A stretch of DNA of 64,000 nucleotides from Beta vulgaris subsp. vulgaris (lineage: Eukaryota; Streptophyta; Magnoliopsida; Caryophyllales; Amaranthaceae): assembly GCF_026745355.1 (NCBI RefSeq), contig NC_079210.1:12396523-12460522 (forward strand), in the 5' to 3' direction. Within the stretch, counting starts at the first letter, position 1. Every line of letters begins with the position of its first letter. This document shows, piece by piece, positions 21,746 through 34,179 of this stretch. Made by a program: the position numbers and the translations under genes. The notes beneath the pieces were generated by a model that saw nothing but the letters and a program-made list of their open reading frames with translations, was not told the DNA's origin and made no database searches.

Positions 21746-24700
21746 TCAATTAATTAAGCCAAGTTCAAGTCTCAATTTCTCAAACCTATCTCTATTTAAG
21801 GGCTTTGTCAAGATGTCTGCAATTTGACGTTCAGTCTCACAGAATTCCATTTTAATAAGACCCTTCTCAACATTATCTTTCAGAAAGTGATGCCTAATAT
21901 GGATGTGTTTGACTCTTGAATGATGTAGGGATCTTTAGAAATACTAATAGCACTAGTATTATCACAATAGATGGGAACACATTCAAAGTAGATTCCATAG
22001 TCACGTAGTTGTTGTTTTATCCATAGCATTTGGGAACAACATGCTGCTGCTGCAACATATTCAGCCTCTGCTGTAGATAAAGCAACTGTGTTTTGCTTCT
22101 TGGTGCTCCAAGAAACTAAACTATGACTAAGGAACTGAACCATACCTGATGTACTCTTTCTATTGACCAGATCTCCTGCATAGTCAGCATCCGCAAATCC
22201 TTTCAATTCAAAGGTATCACTTCTCGAATAGAATAGGCTTAAATCATCTGTTCCCTTGAGGTATCTTAGGATTCTCTTCACAGCTGTGAGATGAGATTCC
22301 TTTGGATTGGCTTGAAACCTTGCACATAACCCTACACTGAAAGCAATATCAGGACGACTTGCAGTTAGATATAGTAATGAGCCAATCATACCTCGATACT
22401 TGGTTTGATCCACACTTATTCCTATAGAATCTTCATCCAATCTGGTTGAGATTCCCATAGGTGTATGATTTACTTTGGATGCTTCCAAACCATATTTTTC
22501 AATAGTTCCTTTATGTACTTTTGTTGATGGATGTAGATTCCTTCTTCTGTTTGCTTGATTTGCAACCCCAAGAAGAAGTTGAGCTCACCCATCATACTCA
22601 TTTCAAATTCTTTACTCATGAGATTAGCAAAGTCCTTGCACAAAGATTCATTAGTGGCACCAAATATAATATCATCAACATATATTTGAACAACTAATAA
22701 ATGTTTTCCTTTTGATTTTAAAAACAAGGTTCGATCCAATTTTCCTCTTTTAAACTCATTTTCAAGAAGGAACTTAGAAAGTCTTTCATACCATGCTCTT
22801 GGAGCTTGCTTTAACCCATAAAGAGCTTTGTCAAGCTTAAAGACATGATTAGGAAATTCTTTATTTTCAAAACCTGGAGGTTGTTCTACAAATACCTCCT
22901 CATTAAGATAACCATTTAGAAAAGCACATTTTACATCCATTTGATACAATTTGAAACCCATGAAGGCAGCAAAAGCTATGAAGATTCTAATTGCTTCCTT
23001 TCTTGCAACTGGAGCAAAAGTTTCTTCATAATCAATGCCTTCCTGTTGATTGTATCCTTTCACAACTAACCTGGCCTTGTTTCTTATGATAGTTCCGAAC
23101 TCATCTAATTTGTTTCGAAACACCCACTTTAAACCAATAACCTTGTTATGTTTAGGCTTAGGTTCAAGGTGCCAAACTTTGTTTCTTTCAAATTGATGAA
23201 GTTCATCCTGCATTGCTACGATCCAATCAGCATCAGTGAGAGCTTCTTCATGATTCCTAGGTTCCAACATAGAAAGAAAAGCATGAAAAGCACAAAAGTT
23301 TTTCAATTGAGATCTCGTTTGAGTTCCCTTATTTATGTCACTGATTATTAGTTCCACAGGATGGGAACGATGAGTTTTCCAAGGCTTTGGTTGGAAATCC
23401 TGGATGGAAACTTGGTTTCCTTGATCATCTTCATTTCCCTGTACTTGGGAACCAGGTTCAACAATAGTGGATTCATTCACTAGTGCATCATCACTTAGTT
23501 CCTCTTCTTCCTCATTGGGAACAGGAACAGGATGTTGTTCCCTTGGCTTTGTTCCCATGACTTCGTCTTCCAAAGTCTCATCAATAAGACTTAGATCTTT
23601 TGTCAATCCTATTTCGAAGTCATCTTCAACCTGTGTGCTTGCATCAAATTTATCTGTTTCATCAAAAATAACATGCACACTTTCTTCTACACACATAGAC
23701 CTTTTATTATACACTCTATAAGCCTTGCTACTAGAAGAATATCCTAAGAATACAGCTTCTTCACTTCTAGCATCAAATTTTCCAATATTTTGTTTCCCAT
23801 TATTATGAACAAAACATTTACATCCAAATGTTCTGAAATATGTAATATTGGGCTTTTTACCAAAATACAGCTCATAGGGCGTTTTATTTAATAAAGGTCT
23901 TACCATGGCTCGATTTATAATGTGACAAGCAGTATTCACAGCTTCTGCCCAAAAGTTTTTAGGAAGTCCACTAGCTATCACATAGTCCTAGCCATCTCTT
24001 CTAGTGTTCTATTCTTCCTTTCAACAACACCATTTTGTTGAGGTGTTCTAGGGGCTGAGAAATTGTGATCTAATCCATTGTCTCTGCTAAAGTCATCGAA
24101 CTTAAATTTTCAAACTCTTTACCATGGTCGGATCTAAGGTGAAGTAACTTATGACCACTCAAATTTTGTACTTTCTTTGCAAAGACAAGGAACTCATCAT
24201 AAGTCTCGTCCTTGCTAGAAAGAAAAATAACCCAAGTAAATCTAGAGAAGTCATCTACAATTACTAACACATATTTCTTTCCACTCTACTTTGTATCCTC
24301 ATAGGTCCACATAAATCCATATGTATTAACTCTAAAGGTCTTGTGGTACTTACCACATTCTTGGACTTGAAAGAGGACCTAACATGCTTGCCTTTTGCGC
24401 ATGCATCACACACATGATCTAAATGAAACTTAGTAGAGGGTAAACCTAAAACTAGTTCTTTAGAACGCAGTTTGTCAAGCAAGGAAAAGCTAGCATGACC
24501 TAGACGCTTGTGCCATAAAATGAATCATCATCAATAACACTAAGGCATGTGAATTTGTTTTTGGGAACAAGGTTGAGATCCACAACATATGTGTTCCCTT
24601 TCCTTGTTCCTTCCAAAATGATATCCTTTGTGCTATTGTTGACTATCAAACATTTTTCACTATTAAACTTCACACAGTTCCCTCTATCACAGAATTGGGA

Positions 24701-24890
24701 AATACTTAACAAGTTATGCTTTAATCCATCAACTAGAAACACATTTTCTATGGAATGTGACGATGACTTACCAACTTTGCCCATGGCAACTATGTTACCT
24801 TTCTTGTTGTCACCAAAAGTCACACTTCCACCATTGTAGGCTGAGAGTGAGAGAAATCTTGATTTATCTCCAGTCATATGCTTAGAACAA
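21746..24890 (-). pseudogene. Sirevirus pol: protease, integrase, RT, RNase H
   Basis: Minus-strand order: the protease active site DSG in WYLDSGCSKHMTG (about 24870-24890); the zinc-binding HHCC region ending CDACAKGKHVRSSF (24482-24380); the integrase core with D in VDDFSRFTWV and D in [24 protein letters not shown] at the integrase/RT linker; RT with [30 protein letters not shown] and the catalytic YVDD; then RNase H with SRPDIAFSVG, FADADYAGD, KSTSG and ALSTAEAEY. The stop is at 21746-21748, after ILTKPLNRD. One long frame spans 22470-23981. It is broken near 21925, 22494, 23989, 24286 and 24505. At each point a missing single base is enough to explain the shift. Confidence 0.9.
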
Positions 24891-24897
24891 CCACTGT

Positions 24898-26036
24898 CTA
24901 GGTACCATGTGTTGTTCCCCTCACTCCAACCTCAAGAGATTCAATCTCTTCATCAGATTCGGAATTGTCAAAGCCATAAGAAGAAGTTTGCAGTCTCCTC
25001 ATTTGGTTGAGGATCATCTCTCTTTTAGAGTCAGAGTCTCCCCATGCAGCAACCATAGCTTTCTTCATGTCAGATCGAGTATAGGAGTTTTTGTATTCTT
25101 TGTTCCTATCTCTGCTCTGTTCCCTTCCTTTGCCTTTTTCTTGTTCCCATTGGGGACAATCCTTGATGAAGTGCTCAGAACTGCCACACTTATGACAAAC
25201 AAGTTTGTTAGAATATTTCTTATTCTTACCTTTGTAATCACTTTTCTTCATGTTCCTAAACATTCTTTTGAATTTTCGGACCATGAGAGCAGATTCTTCT
25301 TCATCTGTTTCTGAGCCTTCACTTTCATCGCTTTTAAGGCAATCGACTTTTGCTTGGACATGTCTCCATTCCATTGTCCAATTGCAACTCATGAGTCATG
25401 AGGGAACCAGCAAGTTGTTCCAAATTAACTTAGTAAAGTCCTTAGTTTCCTGTAAGGCAGTTACCTTGGCCATCCAACGATCCCTAGGAAGGCTCCTTAG
25501 GACCTTTCGTACCTGTTCCTCAGATGTAATCACTTTACCAAGAGATTTTAGCTCATTAATTATATTAGTAAAGCGTGTAAACATGTCTTGGATAGACTCT
25601 TTTGATTTCATTTGAAAAAGTTCATATTGGTTCATCAAAAGATCTATTTTTGATCTCTTAACTTCACTCGTACCTTCATGAGTGACTTCAAGAAGATCCC
25701 AAATTTGTTTTGCGGTTTTACATCCCATGACACGATTGTGTTCATGAGGACCAAGACCACAATGAAGCAATTTTATAGCAAGAGCATTAATTTCCATCTT
25801 TTCGAAATCAGCTTTATCAAAATCAGATATAGATTTAGGAATTACCTCATTTTGTCATTAGTGGTAGTGACTTCAAAATCACCTACCTCTATGACTCTCC
25901 ATACCTGGTAATTGTCGGCTTTGATAAAGATCTCCATTATGTTCTTCCAGTAAGTGTAAAACTTACCATTGAACATTGGTGGCCTCTGCGTAGAGTACCC
26001 TTCTTCCAGTTTCTCTCTAGTATTCATATTTTTCAA
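24898..26036 (-). pseudogene. Sirevirus gag with CCHC zinc knuckle
   Basis: The frame opens at 26036 (MKNMNTREKLEEG) and gives FNGKFYTYWKNIMEIF, then after a break near 25850 the UBN2/copia-gag core (KLLHCGLGPHEHNRVMGCKT, MFTRFTNIINELKSLGK, RKVLRSLPRDRW, KVTALQETKDF). After breaks near 25425 and 25335 comes an acidic stretch and the knuckle CHKCGSSEHFIKDC (C-x2-C-x4-H-x4-C). Gag packages the RNA into particles. The wording of the core is Sirevirus-like. Confidence 0.88.
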
Positions 26037-26077
26037 GATCTTGAACTCAACAGGGTTTCCTGAATATTAGAGTTCCC

Positions 26078-26089
26078 GCTCTGATACCA
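26078..26089 (-). promoter_or_regulatory. primer-binding site of the Sirevirus (tRNA-iMet)
   Basis: The minus strand reads TGGTATCAGAGC, two bases from the end of the 5' LTR. This is complementary to the 3' end of plant initiator tRNA-Met, the usual copia primer. Confidence 0.93.
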
Positions 26090-26091
26090 AT

Positions 26092-27765
26092 TGTTGTATA
26101 ATATGAGCACTATAAGAGGGGGGTGAATTATAGTGGAGAATAAGCACTACTTTTTGCGGAATTAAAAGTAAACTTGGGAATAACAATGGGAACACGAGAG
26201 ATTTTACGAGGAAAAACTTCCTAGGCCTAGTAGGAAGAAACAACCTCGACCACAAGGGATTTTAAACAACTTTCCACTATAATAGGCCAAAACAACTCTG
26301 ATTACAACCTATTACTTTTCTCTCGATTCTCAACTTAAGTCACTCAACTCAAGTTCCAACGACAGTTCCCAACAACTGACGTTTTCTCTCAAATTTCACT
26401 CGAAGTTCCTTTCTCTTTCTCTTTCTCTTTCTCTTGCTTCACTCAAAGCTTTTCTCACACTTACAAGAGTTCACTCAAACCCTTTTTCTCAAAAATACAC
26501 TTTGTAAAACAATGGAAGAGTAATAAAAACTCGATTAATGTAAGTATGAATTCTCTAAAGGAAAGGCACTGACACTTTAGATAACTTAGGACAAATTAAC
26601 TAAGTCAGACACACATGTGTACTAATAAAAGTCGACCACTTTGGTGAGATATAAAATCAGACACCTTTGGTGTGACTAATAAAAGTCAGACACACTTTGG
26701 TGTGACTAATAAAAGTCAGACACAATTTTACTCAAATGAATTAGGCGCCTATTTATAGACCATTAAGACAAGACATGATTTCCACTAACTTAGACCATTA
26801 TCACATGTTCTCCATGATGTTTAATTAATTAATTAAATTAAATAATTATTTCATGTCATGTAAAGTATCCACTAATCCACTCTTCACTTCATAGAAGCAG
26901 TCACATTACGTGGTTTTTGCAAAACTTGGAGAATAATTAAACTTATTTAATTTAATTAAATACTTGGAGGATAATTAACTTAAGCCACTAAATCCACTAA
27001 CTACATAAACGTGTAGCAGTAAACCTTAGGCGTTAATCTAGTTTAGGAATAAATAAATAAAAATACTTTAGCTAGTTTTTAGGAAAAATATCTTTTCAAA
27101 ATCTTTTATAAAACCGGAAAACAGTTTTTATAAATAAAAAATCCGAAACATTTTGAAAACCGGAAATAATAAATTTTCGAAAACTAAATCTTTTAAATAA
27201 AATATAAAAGATAAAATATATATTTTAAAAAGATAATATTTGAAAATCAGTTATTTTAAAATCAGAAAATCTTTTTAAAATCTTTTCCTAACAAACTTAA
27301 ACTAACTTCCTAAAATAATGGATCTTAGTCAAAATATCCCTAAAAACTCTAACAACTATATTGAGCACACAATTATCTTATGCGCACAATATTAGTCACT
27401 TAGAAGTTCCTAAATTAGTTTTAAAGTTGTTCCCTAATTATTAAGTCTTGTTCCTAGCCTTGTTCCTATAGTGCCAGGTCTGTTCTTTCATGGGAACAGA
27501 ACCAAGTCCTTTGAGAATTCACCACGTTAATAAAGCTTTACTCTACCTTAACAAGAAGATTAATAAATACCCTAATGTATTCTAATCTTCATTCCATGCT
27601 TGATTCTTCATTTCTCGAACATCTTTACTTCATCTTGATCAATTCTCCGCTTTAATCTACAATCAAGTATTCTCTTAGCTCGAGCATGAATTACCTTGCA
27701 ACAACATAAATAAAATATACTATGTCTTTTGTGGTTAGGTCATCTTCAAAACTCAAGGGTCAACA
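26092..27765 (-). repeat. Sirevirus 5' LTR (promoter copy)
   Basis: 1674 bp and near-identical to 17100-18798. Differences are mostly missing single bases, for example within the ~31-bp repeat at 26600-26680 and at 27440-27545. The TATA box is at about 26749-26759 on the minus strand. Confidence 0.94.
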
Positions 27766-28015
27766 ACATGAAACATTTTCATAACATCATGGAACACAAC
27801 TCTAAAAGATACGGAACAAATCAATAATGACATAATGACATAAAACAGTTTTAAAATAATGATATAAACAGTTTTAAAATAATATAAAATATATCAATAA
27901 GAGAGTTTTTAAATGTTATGAATCGATGAACGTATATAAAAATAACATGAAACAACAAAATGATATGAAACACGTTAATAATGATATGAAAAAGTTATAT
28001 TAGTTTGCACATATA
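27766..28015. repeat. degenerate ~20-bp repeat, right part
   Basis: AATGACATAATGACATAAAACAG-like words, then ATGATATGAAAC-like words. This continues the array at 17030-17099 that the Sirevirus interrupted. Confidence 0.7.
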
Positions 28016-28574
28016 TGATTTTATTACACAATAAGTTATGGTGTAAAAAATTACACTCAAAACGTACTCCAAAACAAAATGGAAAAATACTATATGATTG
28101 GAAAGGAAAATTAAATTGGCAAAAGATAGTACAAGATTTCACCAAGTAGCACAACTGACACAGATGACTTATTACTTAAGTCTTACACAACAATGGACTG
28201 ACTAGCTGCTCATGTTGGACCAATCAGGCAAACCATCTCTATTTTCATGACATTTACACCCATCCACGCCCCAGCAGCTACGTATTTAAACTCATCTCCG
28301 CCCCACCACCCACATGGTGCCAGCACCCGCATCATACCCGCTTCATCCCGGCTCACCACACGCATAGGTACCCACACCCATTTCATACCCGCGTTATACC
28401 CACATACTTATATTTTACAAGATAAAATTATTAATAATATAAGTATATAAATAGAATATTAATAATAAATATGCGTGGCAGGAGGGGGTGGCGCAGATAG
28501 GGCGGGGATGGAGCGGGTATTGCATAAAATCCACACTCGCTCCACCACCCATTGCAGGTACGATTTTAATCTCG
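28016..28574. repeat. no gene; CCCGC/ACCCAC-rich low-complexity DNA
   Basis: 28240-28400 and 28475-28560 contain recurring CACCCGC, TACCCGC and GGCGGGGATGGAGCGGG words in both orientations, around an AT-rich centre. This is a common type of plant interspersed repeat. Open stretches in it (for example 28247-28450) are not credible genes. Confidence 0.5.
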
Positions 28575-31500
28575 GGTTTTTCACCATACACCCTTGACAA
28601 TTTTTTTTTTCACCATATACCCTTTCAACTTTCCAAATTCACCATAAACTGTCATCCCCCGAAATTTTATGAATTTTATAAATATATTTAAAGTACATTT
28701 ATAAATGATTTTAATATTTTATGAGTCGAATTACTTCAATGTTTGACTATTTTGAGGAGTTAAAAGAGTTTTATGGTTTTTATTTCTTAAATTAATTAAA
28801 TGTTTCATTAAGTGGAACTTTAATTATTTAAAGAGTAGTATTTAAAGTATATTTAATTATTAAATTAAGCTTATGGGTTGAGGAGCCCAATTTGTAGCCT
28901 TTTGAGCCCATTTGAAAGCCCAAAGGAGTTTTTTTTTCCTAATAGGACTCATATTCTTATGTACTCCTAATTCTACTAGGATTAGGGAAAAGGAACCTAT
29001 AAATACTTCATTAACCCTCCCATGATTCATAAATTCAGATTTGGCTTTTGTTTTCCACTAATTCTTCTTTCCTCTTTCCCTTCCTTCACTCGATTTTTCC
29101 CTCTTTGCTTCACTCGACTTTTGCTCGGTTTCTCACTCGTTTTTTCTCTCACCCGAGTCTGATTGTCCAGATTTCTCATAGTTCCATTTATTTTTAGCCA
29201 AAAATTCCTTCTGGGAAATTGTAGATATAGAAAAGTTATTGAACTTAAGCTCAAGAATCACTCGATTCCGGCCTCTGCAAATTTCACAATTTTGCAGCCA
29301 TATTTCACTCGCGATTTCGGTATTTCACTCTTTTTCTCCTTTTTTCTTTTGATTCTTTTCCTCACTTTCTTATATATTGATTTCATATATATTGATTTAA
29401 TATTTCTAAGTATTATTTTGGTTAATTATTGTTTAAAGATTGTATCTTTAATTATTTCAGATTATATGTTTCGTATTATTAATAAGCGAAAAAAATTCAG
29501 ATTTAATATTTTATGTTCAAGATGAGACTTAAATATTAAAGTCTTGATTTTTGAGGTTTTAAAAGCCTATTTTAGTAGTACCATATTTTAAGGTTTGAAA
29601 TATTTAATCTTTGGTGTCAAAAGAATTTTAGAAAAGGTTTTGACACGTTTTTAAGTGAAGTTCTATTGCTGTAAATTTATTGGTATATTGATATACCAAT
29701 GTTTGGTATTTTGTTAGGTGGAGATTACTCCCTAGGCAACTTTTAAAGTAGAAAAGTGGCTTCTCAATTTGTCTACACAATACCTATGTTTTATGTAATC
29801 TAGTATCATAATTTAAGAAGGAAAAAGTTGTAGTATCATGTGTAGGAACTTTATAAGTTCATAACTTCATATGTGATTTCTAGTATGATTGGATTTTACA
29901 TGTTTTATGCCTGTGTGCAAGCCTGTTCATCATGAGATTTATTATGAGTTAAAGATTGTCATGTTTGTATGGAATTATTGATGCAAGCATGTGGATGAGA
30001 ACTTTATTTATTAATTCACATGGGGGAATTATTAATTTATTATTGAGATTGAATCATGTTTATTCATGTGTTCCCTTACAATTATTATTTTCATTACTTT
30101 ATAAGGACTGTGGGACTTATCTGGTAAGTTGACAAGTTATACCTTTGAAAGGTAAGATTGATTGTTGGCTAGGTTCAACAAAATAAGAAAGATTGAGATT
30201 AAAGAAAGTAATCTTGGATTTTAGGTTGTGTAATCACTTATTAAATCCTAAGATAATAAAAGAAGTTCAGTTGTGAATGTTTGATTTGTTATTTGTGTGT
30301 TACTTGTGTGTGTGTCATAACAAGTAATAAGTCATAAATAACGTAAAGTGTAACGAGGATAGTTATTAACTTTAGACTGGTGCACTATAGAGTTGGACAT
30401 TAGGAGTTGGAGTACATGGTGGTAGCCCATGGCTTTTTCTAAGAGATGGATTGATCACCATCCCTATTATTTTTCAAAGGTTCCTCGATATCGCAGGTCA
30501 TTCTGAAATACGAAGTAGCGCCCGTATTTTGTCTTCCTAGGTGAAGGCGTTAATAGATAAGACAACTCAAGTCCAATAACTATTCCATTAAAGTAATAAA
30601 AAGATGTTTAAATTTTAGTTCAGTAGAAGTTATCTGCAGAATGTTATATTGTTATATTATTATTTATCTCTGCATGTTATTTGTTAGTATCATGTTAGGA
30701 ATGTATATGTATTAGTATGTAGTACTCAGCTTTGCTGATTACGTGTTTTGTTTGTGATTGTTGATCATGGATTTGCCTTATTGATTATGTGATTACGCAT
30801 TTTGGTGAGCAGATTCTTTAGAGCATTGACATTTACAGGTTCACAGATGTTGTATCATTGGGAATCTGGGAAGGGAGAGCTTGTGTAATCTAGTATTCTA
30901 TTTTCTGCATTAGTAGGAACATATTATAATAAGTTTGATTTGAGTAGACATTTATAGTGTGTTTGGTTTTAAGTACTTAATTACTTATTTATTTATTATA
31001 TTAAAGTATGAAGTTTAGTTATTTGTTTTCTGCTACAAAATTCTGAATAAGCCGATATGTTATCACACGGGCAATAATGCTTTGGTAATTCTCTATATTT
31101 TACATTAAAAAGGTATTTCTGAAAAGAGAGAATTATCAGGGTGTTACATATACCCTTCACTTTTCAAAAATACACCCACTTGCCCTTTTGACTAATAGTG
31201 TTAGACTTTCGTTAGTTATTAGGCCATAATCCTCTCCTAACTCATAATTAATTAACCTAAACCAAACCATAATTGTAACCCTAATCTAATACACTTGGGC
31301 CTTAACCCTAACCACCCCTTACCCCTATTGCCCCCATAACCCCTCACCACCACCACCTCCTCACCACCACCCCTCCCCTCCCCCTCTGACCCCCCCTTCA
31401 CTCTCCCCTTCGTTCGCCGCAGCTCAAGCCTGCCCGCACCGACGAGCTTGTACTCAGGCGCACCGACGAGCTTGAACTACGGCGACAATCACCACCACTC

Positions 31501-32190
31501 TTCCATCTACTGACTGTCGTCTTTGCGCTACTCCCACCTCCGACCAAACACCCAATCCCCTCACCTTCCTCGCTGCTCTCTCGAACCCCCTTCTCTCCCA
31601 ATCTCTTTCATGTTCTTCGCGCGTCCAACCACCCTACTCCCCTCTCCTTCCTCGCTGCTCCCTCGAGCCCCCTCTCTTCTAATCTTTCTCCTGTTCTTCG
31701 CGCTTCCAACCACCCTACTTCCCTTACCTTCACTAGAAACTTGAATCGTAAATCCATAGTAAATCAGCGCGATTTTGCAAGGGGAGGGGGGTTGCGCGAT
31801 TTTGCAGGGTTGGTAGGGAAGGGGACTGTAGGGGTGACGGAAGAAGGGTGGGGGTGCGGTGCTGTGGGATGGCGGAAGGGGGGAGGGGGGTTGCGTGGTG
31901 GGAGAGGGGGGCTGCAGGGGTGGTGGTGGGTTGGGGGACTGTAGGGGTGGTAGGTTAGGGTTAAGGTATTAGGGTTAGGGTCAAGTTAGTTAGGATTAGG
32001 GGTAGATTAGGTTAGTTAATTAGGGTTAGAGGGGGGATTAAGAGTTAATGACTAACGAAATTTAACGATGTTAGTGATGAAGGGTAAGTGGATCTATTTT
32101 TTCAAAAGTAAAGGGTATATGGTGAATTTGGAAAGTTGAAGGGTATATGGTGCAAAAAAAAATTTGTCAAGGGTATATGGTAAAAAAACC
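28575..32190. mobile_element. long-inverted-repeat DNA element split by a solo LTR
   Basis: The left arm is 28575-28649 and continues at 31149 to about 31340. The right arm is about 31940-32190, inverted. Both arms contain CACCATATACCCTT, AACTTTCCAAATTCACCATA, a GTTAG/CTAAC-rich block and runs of CCCTAACC or its inverse. Without the LTR the element is about 1.1 kb with arms of about 260 bp. Its centre (31340-31940) is GC-rich and encodes nothing recognisable. The long arms would suit a MULE-like or foldback element. I could not find a convincing target duplication. Confidence 0.65.
28650..31148 (+). mobile_element. solo LTR, probably Ty3/gypsy chromovirus type
   Basis: 2499 bp, starting TGTCATCCCCCGAAATTTTA and ending CAGGGTGTTACA. 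The TGT..CCCCGAAATTT start and GGTGTTACA end are typical of plant Tekay/Del-type LTRs. It is flanked by TAAAC (28645-28649) and TATAC (31149-31153), a 5-bp duplication with one mismatch. A TATA box (CTATAAATA) lies at about 28997-29005. No internal retroelement genes remain. The 120-residue open stretch inside (29163-29525) is chance. Confidence 0.82.
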
Positions 32191-32454
32191 GTTTCTTCAT
32201 CCTCGCCCTATCCCTGCGAAACCTAGACCCATCCCCACTCCACTTGAGTGGAGTGGGGTGGGGATGGGGTGCGTCAAGTAGGGCAGGTCTCCTACTTGAC
32301 TCGTCCCAATGCCATCCGAAGCCCCAACAACTTCCAAAACTAGTAGGTCAAACCACATCTTTTCATGCTTGTTCGGAAAACTCGTGGTAACTAAATTTGG
32401 GAGACTTTTCAAAGACTCCAACAAGGGCATTTCAATAATATTTTGAGCTGGAGG

Positions 32455-32665
32455 TACCAGCTTAGAGTCTACTTAGTACAATCTCAAAGTCAAATACCAA
32501 AAAACTTTCTTCGGTATCAAATAAGAGTCAATTTGACACCAAGCTAACTTGGTATCAACTTGACTCTAATTTAGTATCAAATCAACTCTGATTTCGTACC
32601 AAGTTATGCTTGGTATCAACTTCATAACTTTGTATCAACCTGACTTTGATTCTGTATCAGCTTAT
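32455..32665. repeat. imperfect GGTATCAA-based short repeat
   Basis: The words TTGGTATCAACTTGACTC, TAGTATCAAATCAACTC and TTTGTATCAACCTGAC recur roughly every 25-30 bp. Confidence 0.55.
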
Positions 32666-32879
32666 TGTTGTCTTCTCCAAAGGACTCTATAGTTAGATGC
32701 CAATCAAAGCTGTCCTTGTCCTCATTTCCCTAATTTTGGTTGTCATTATCATCTCTTAAAGCTTTTGATACTTCTATCCTAACTTATTCGATACATTGTT
32801 TTTTGCATTTCAATTATATATTACCTAAACCTTAGAGATTGAACTACTATTACCATTTGTGAAAAAAAACTAATTATTA

Positions 32880-33142
32880 CTCCCTCCATTTCTTAAAGAT
32901 CTTCCCTCTTTCCGTTTAAGTGCATTTTCAAAAGATCTTCCCTCTTTTACTTTATTCCTTATTTGGAATTTTTTTCCCCTTTTTACCCTCTCATGTCCCT
33001 ATCATATGGTCCACCATTACATTATGAATTCAATTTTACCCCATTTCTCTCTCTTACTTTAACCAATTTTTATTTGTTTATTTATCTTAACCCCTTTCTC
33101 TCTCCTACTTTATCCTACAAAAAAAAAAAGGGACGATGGGAG
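32880..33142. mobile_element. Stowaway MITE
   Basis: 263 bp with the classic CTCCCTCCATTTC end on the left and the inverse GACGATGGGAG on the right, flanked by TA at 32878-32879 and 33143-33144. The internal words CCATTTCTTAAAGATCTTCC and TTTTACCC are usual for the family. Non-coding. Confidence 0.85.
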
Positions 33143-33144
33143 TA

Positions 33145-33687
33145 AATATATATATTATATTTTAGAGGGAAATATAAATCATTTATTGAAAACTTTACCT
33201 TCAAATTTGAATTTATCACAAAATTTAACTTTAATTGACTAATTTCTTATAAATATTAGATTTTTAAAATTACCTACGGGTCCATTTGACCTTAAAAAAT
33301 ATAAATTTTCAAGTTTAACAAGTAATCCTTGTAAATGTTATTAGCTTACTCACAATTGAAATCTAGACACTATTTATAATGAAGATAATCTTCTAAATTC
33401 TTCTTAATGTACAAGAAAAATATAGTCAATTAGGTTTAGTTTTATTCGTCTCAATGAGGACTCTATTAATATTCGATCATTATAATATTCGCTAATATGC
33501 AACGAAAGATGTTCAAGATAAAAAAAATGCATTGCCAAAACAGGTGAACTAAAATAGTGAGAGTATAGATAAATTCTAATAAATAAATAAAGTTTAGATA
33601 AGTTCCAATAACTTACCTAAACTAGAGGCTCGGAACCTCTCCCCAAACTTATGGCAACTAGTTAAGTGATTGTTAGATATATTTAAT
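33145..33687. other. no gene seen
   Basis: AT-rich spacer between the Stowaway MITE and the next copia element. Confidence 0.5.
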
Positions 33688-34179
33688 TGTTAGAAATAAA
33701 TGCAATTTATAGGACCTAGGGTTTGCTAGTTAACTTCAAGTTCAACAATAAAGCAAAGTTGGAAACCTTAAATGAGAAAAGGAAGCAATAAAGAGACACA
33801 AAGATTTAACGTGGTTCGGTCAACCTTGACCTACATCCACAAGCAAGAACATTGGACTTCTTTAGCCTCTCTAATGGAGATATTACAATGGATAAGAAGA
33901 AGAGAGTCAGTAGAGAGATAAAGTTATATTTTGTGGCTAATTTGAATCTTAGGGTTCTAATGTCTTTAGGATGTGTTATATATGACCTCCTAAAGTTTAC
34001 AAAATGACCCAAAACACAAAACAAAGAAATCCGAAAAATTCGAATTAAAATCTCGAAAATCGCAAAACATGGCTTGCTCCCCACCCGAGCATCTGAACGC
34101 TCGCCCGGGCTGCTGGTGAAACAAGTTCGAATATCTCTCATTTTTTTCTTTGCCAAGAAAATCAAGGCAAAAAATAGCA

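Larger units (their letters stand above)
17100..27765 (-). mobile_element. full-length Sirevirus-like Ty1/copia retrotransposon (10.7 kb)
   Basis: Complete element in minus orientation. The LTRs are 17100-18798 and 26092-27765, with TG...CA ends and perfect target duplication ACATG. Inside, reading the minus strand, are an initiator-tRNA-Met binding site, gag with a CCHC knuckle, protease, integrase, RT, RNase H, an extra ORF, then polypurine tracts before the 3' LTR. LTR length above 1.6 kb, the gag type, an env-like ORF after pol and repeated purine tracts are Sirevirus traits. The LTRs differ by few substitutions, so the insertion looks young. Frame breaks are almost all one base. Confidence 0.95.

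Noticed and set aside
26078..26089. tRNA-like word TGGTATCAGAGC, possibly part of a tRNA gene
   Set aside because: It is the primer-binding site next to the 5' LTR; no cloverleaf can be drawn around it. The same holds for 39483-39494.
29163..29525. 120-residue Phe/Ile-rich frame
   Set aside because: It lies wholly inside the 2.5-kb solo LTR and has AT-rich composition with no motif.
31300..32010. CCCTAACCC blocks resembling telomere repeats
   Set aside because: The blocks are irregular, mixed with other words and lie in inverted arms of an element; the usual plant telomere unit (CCCTAAA) is not repeated in tandem.
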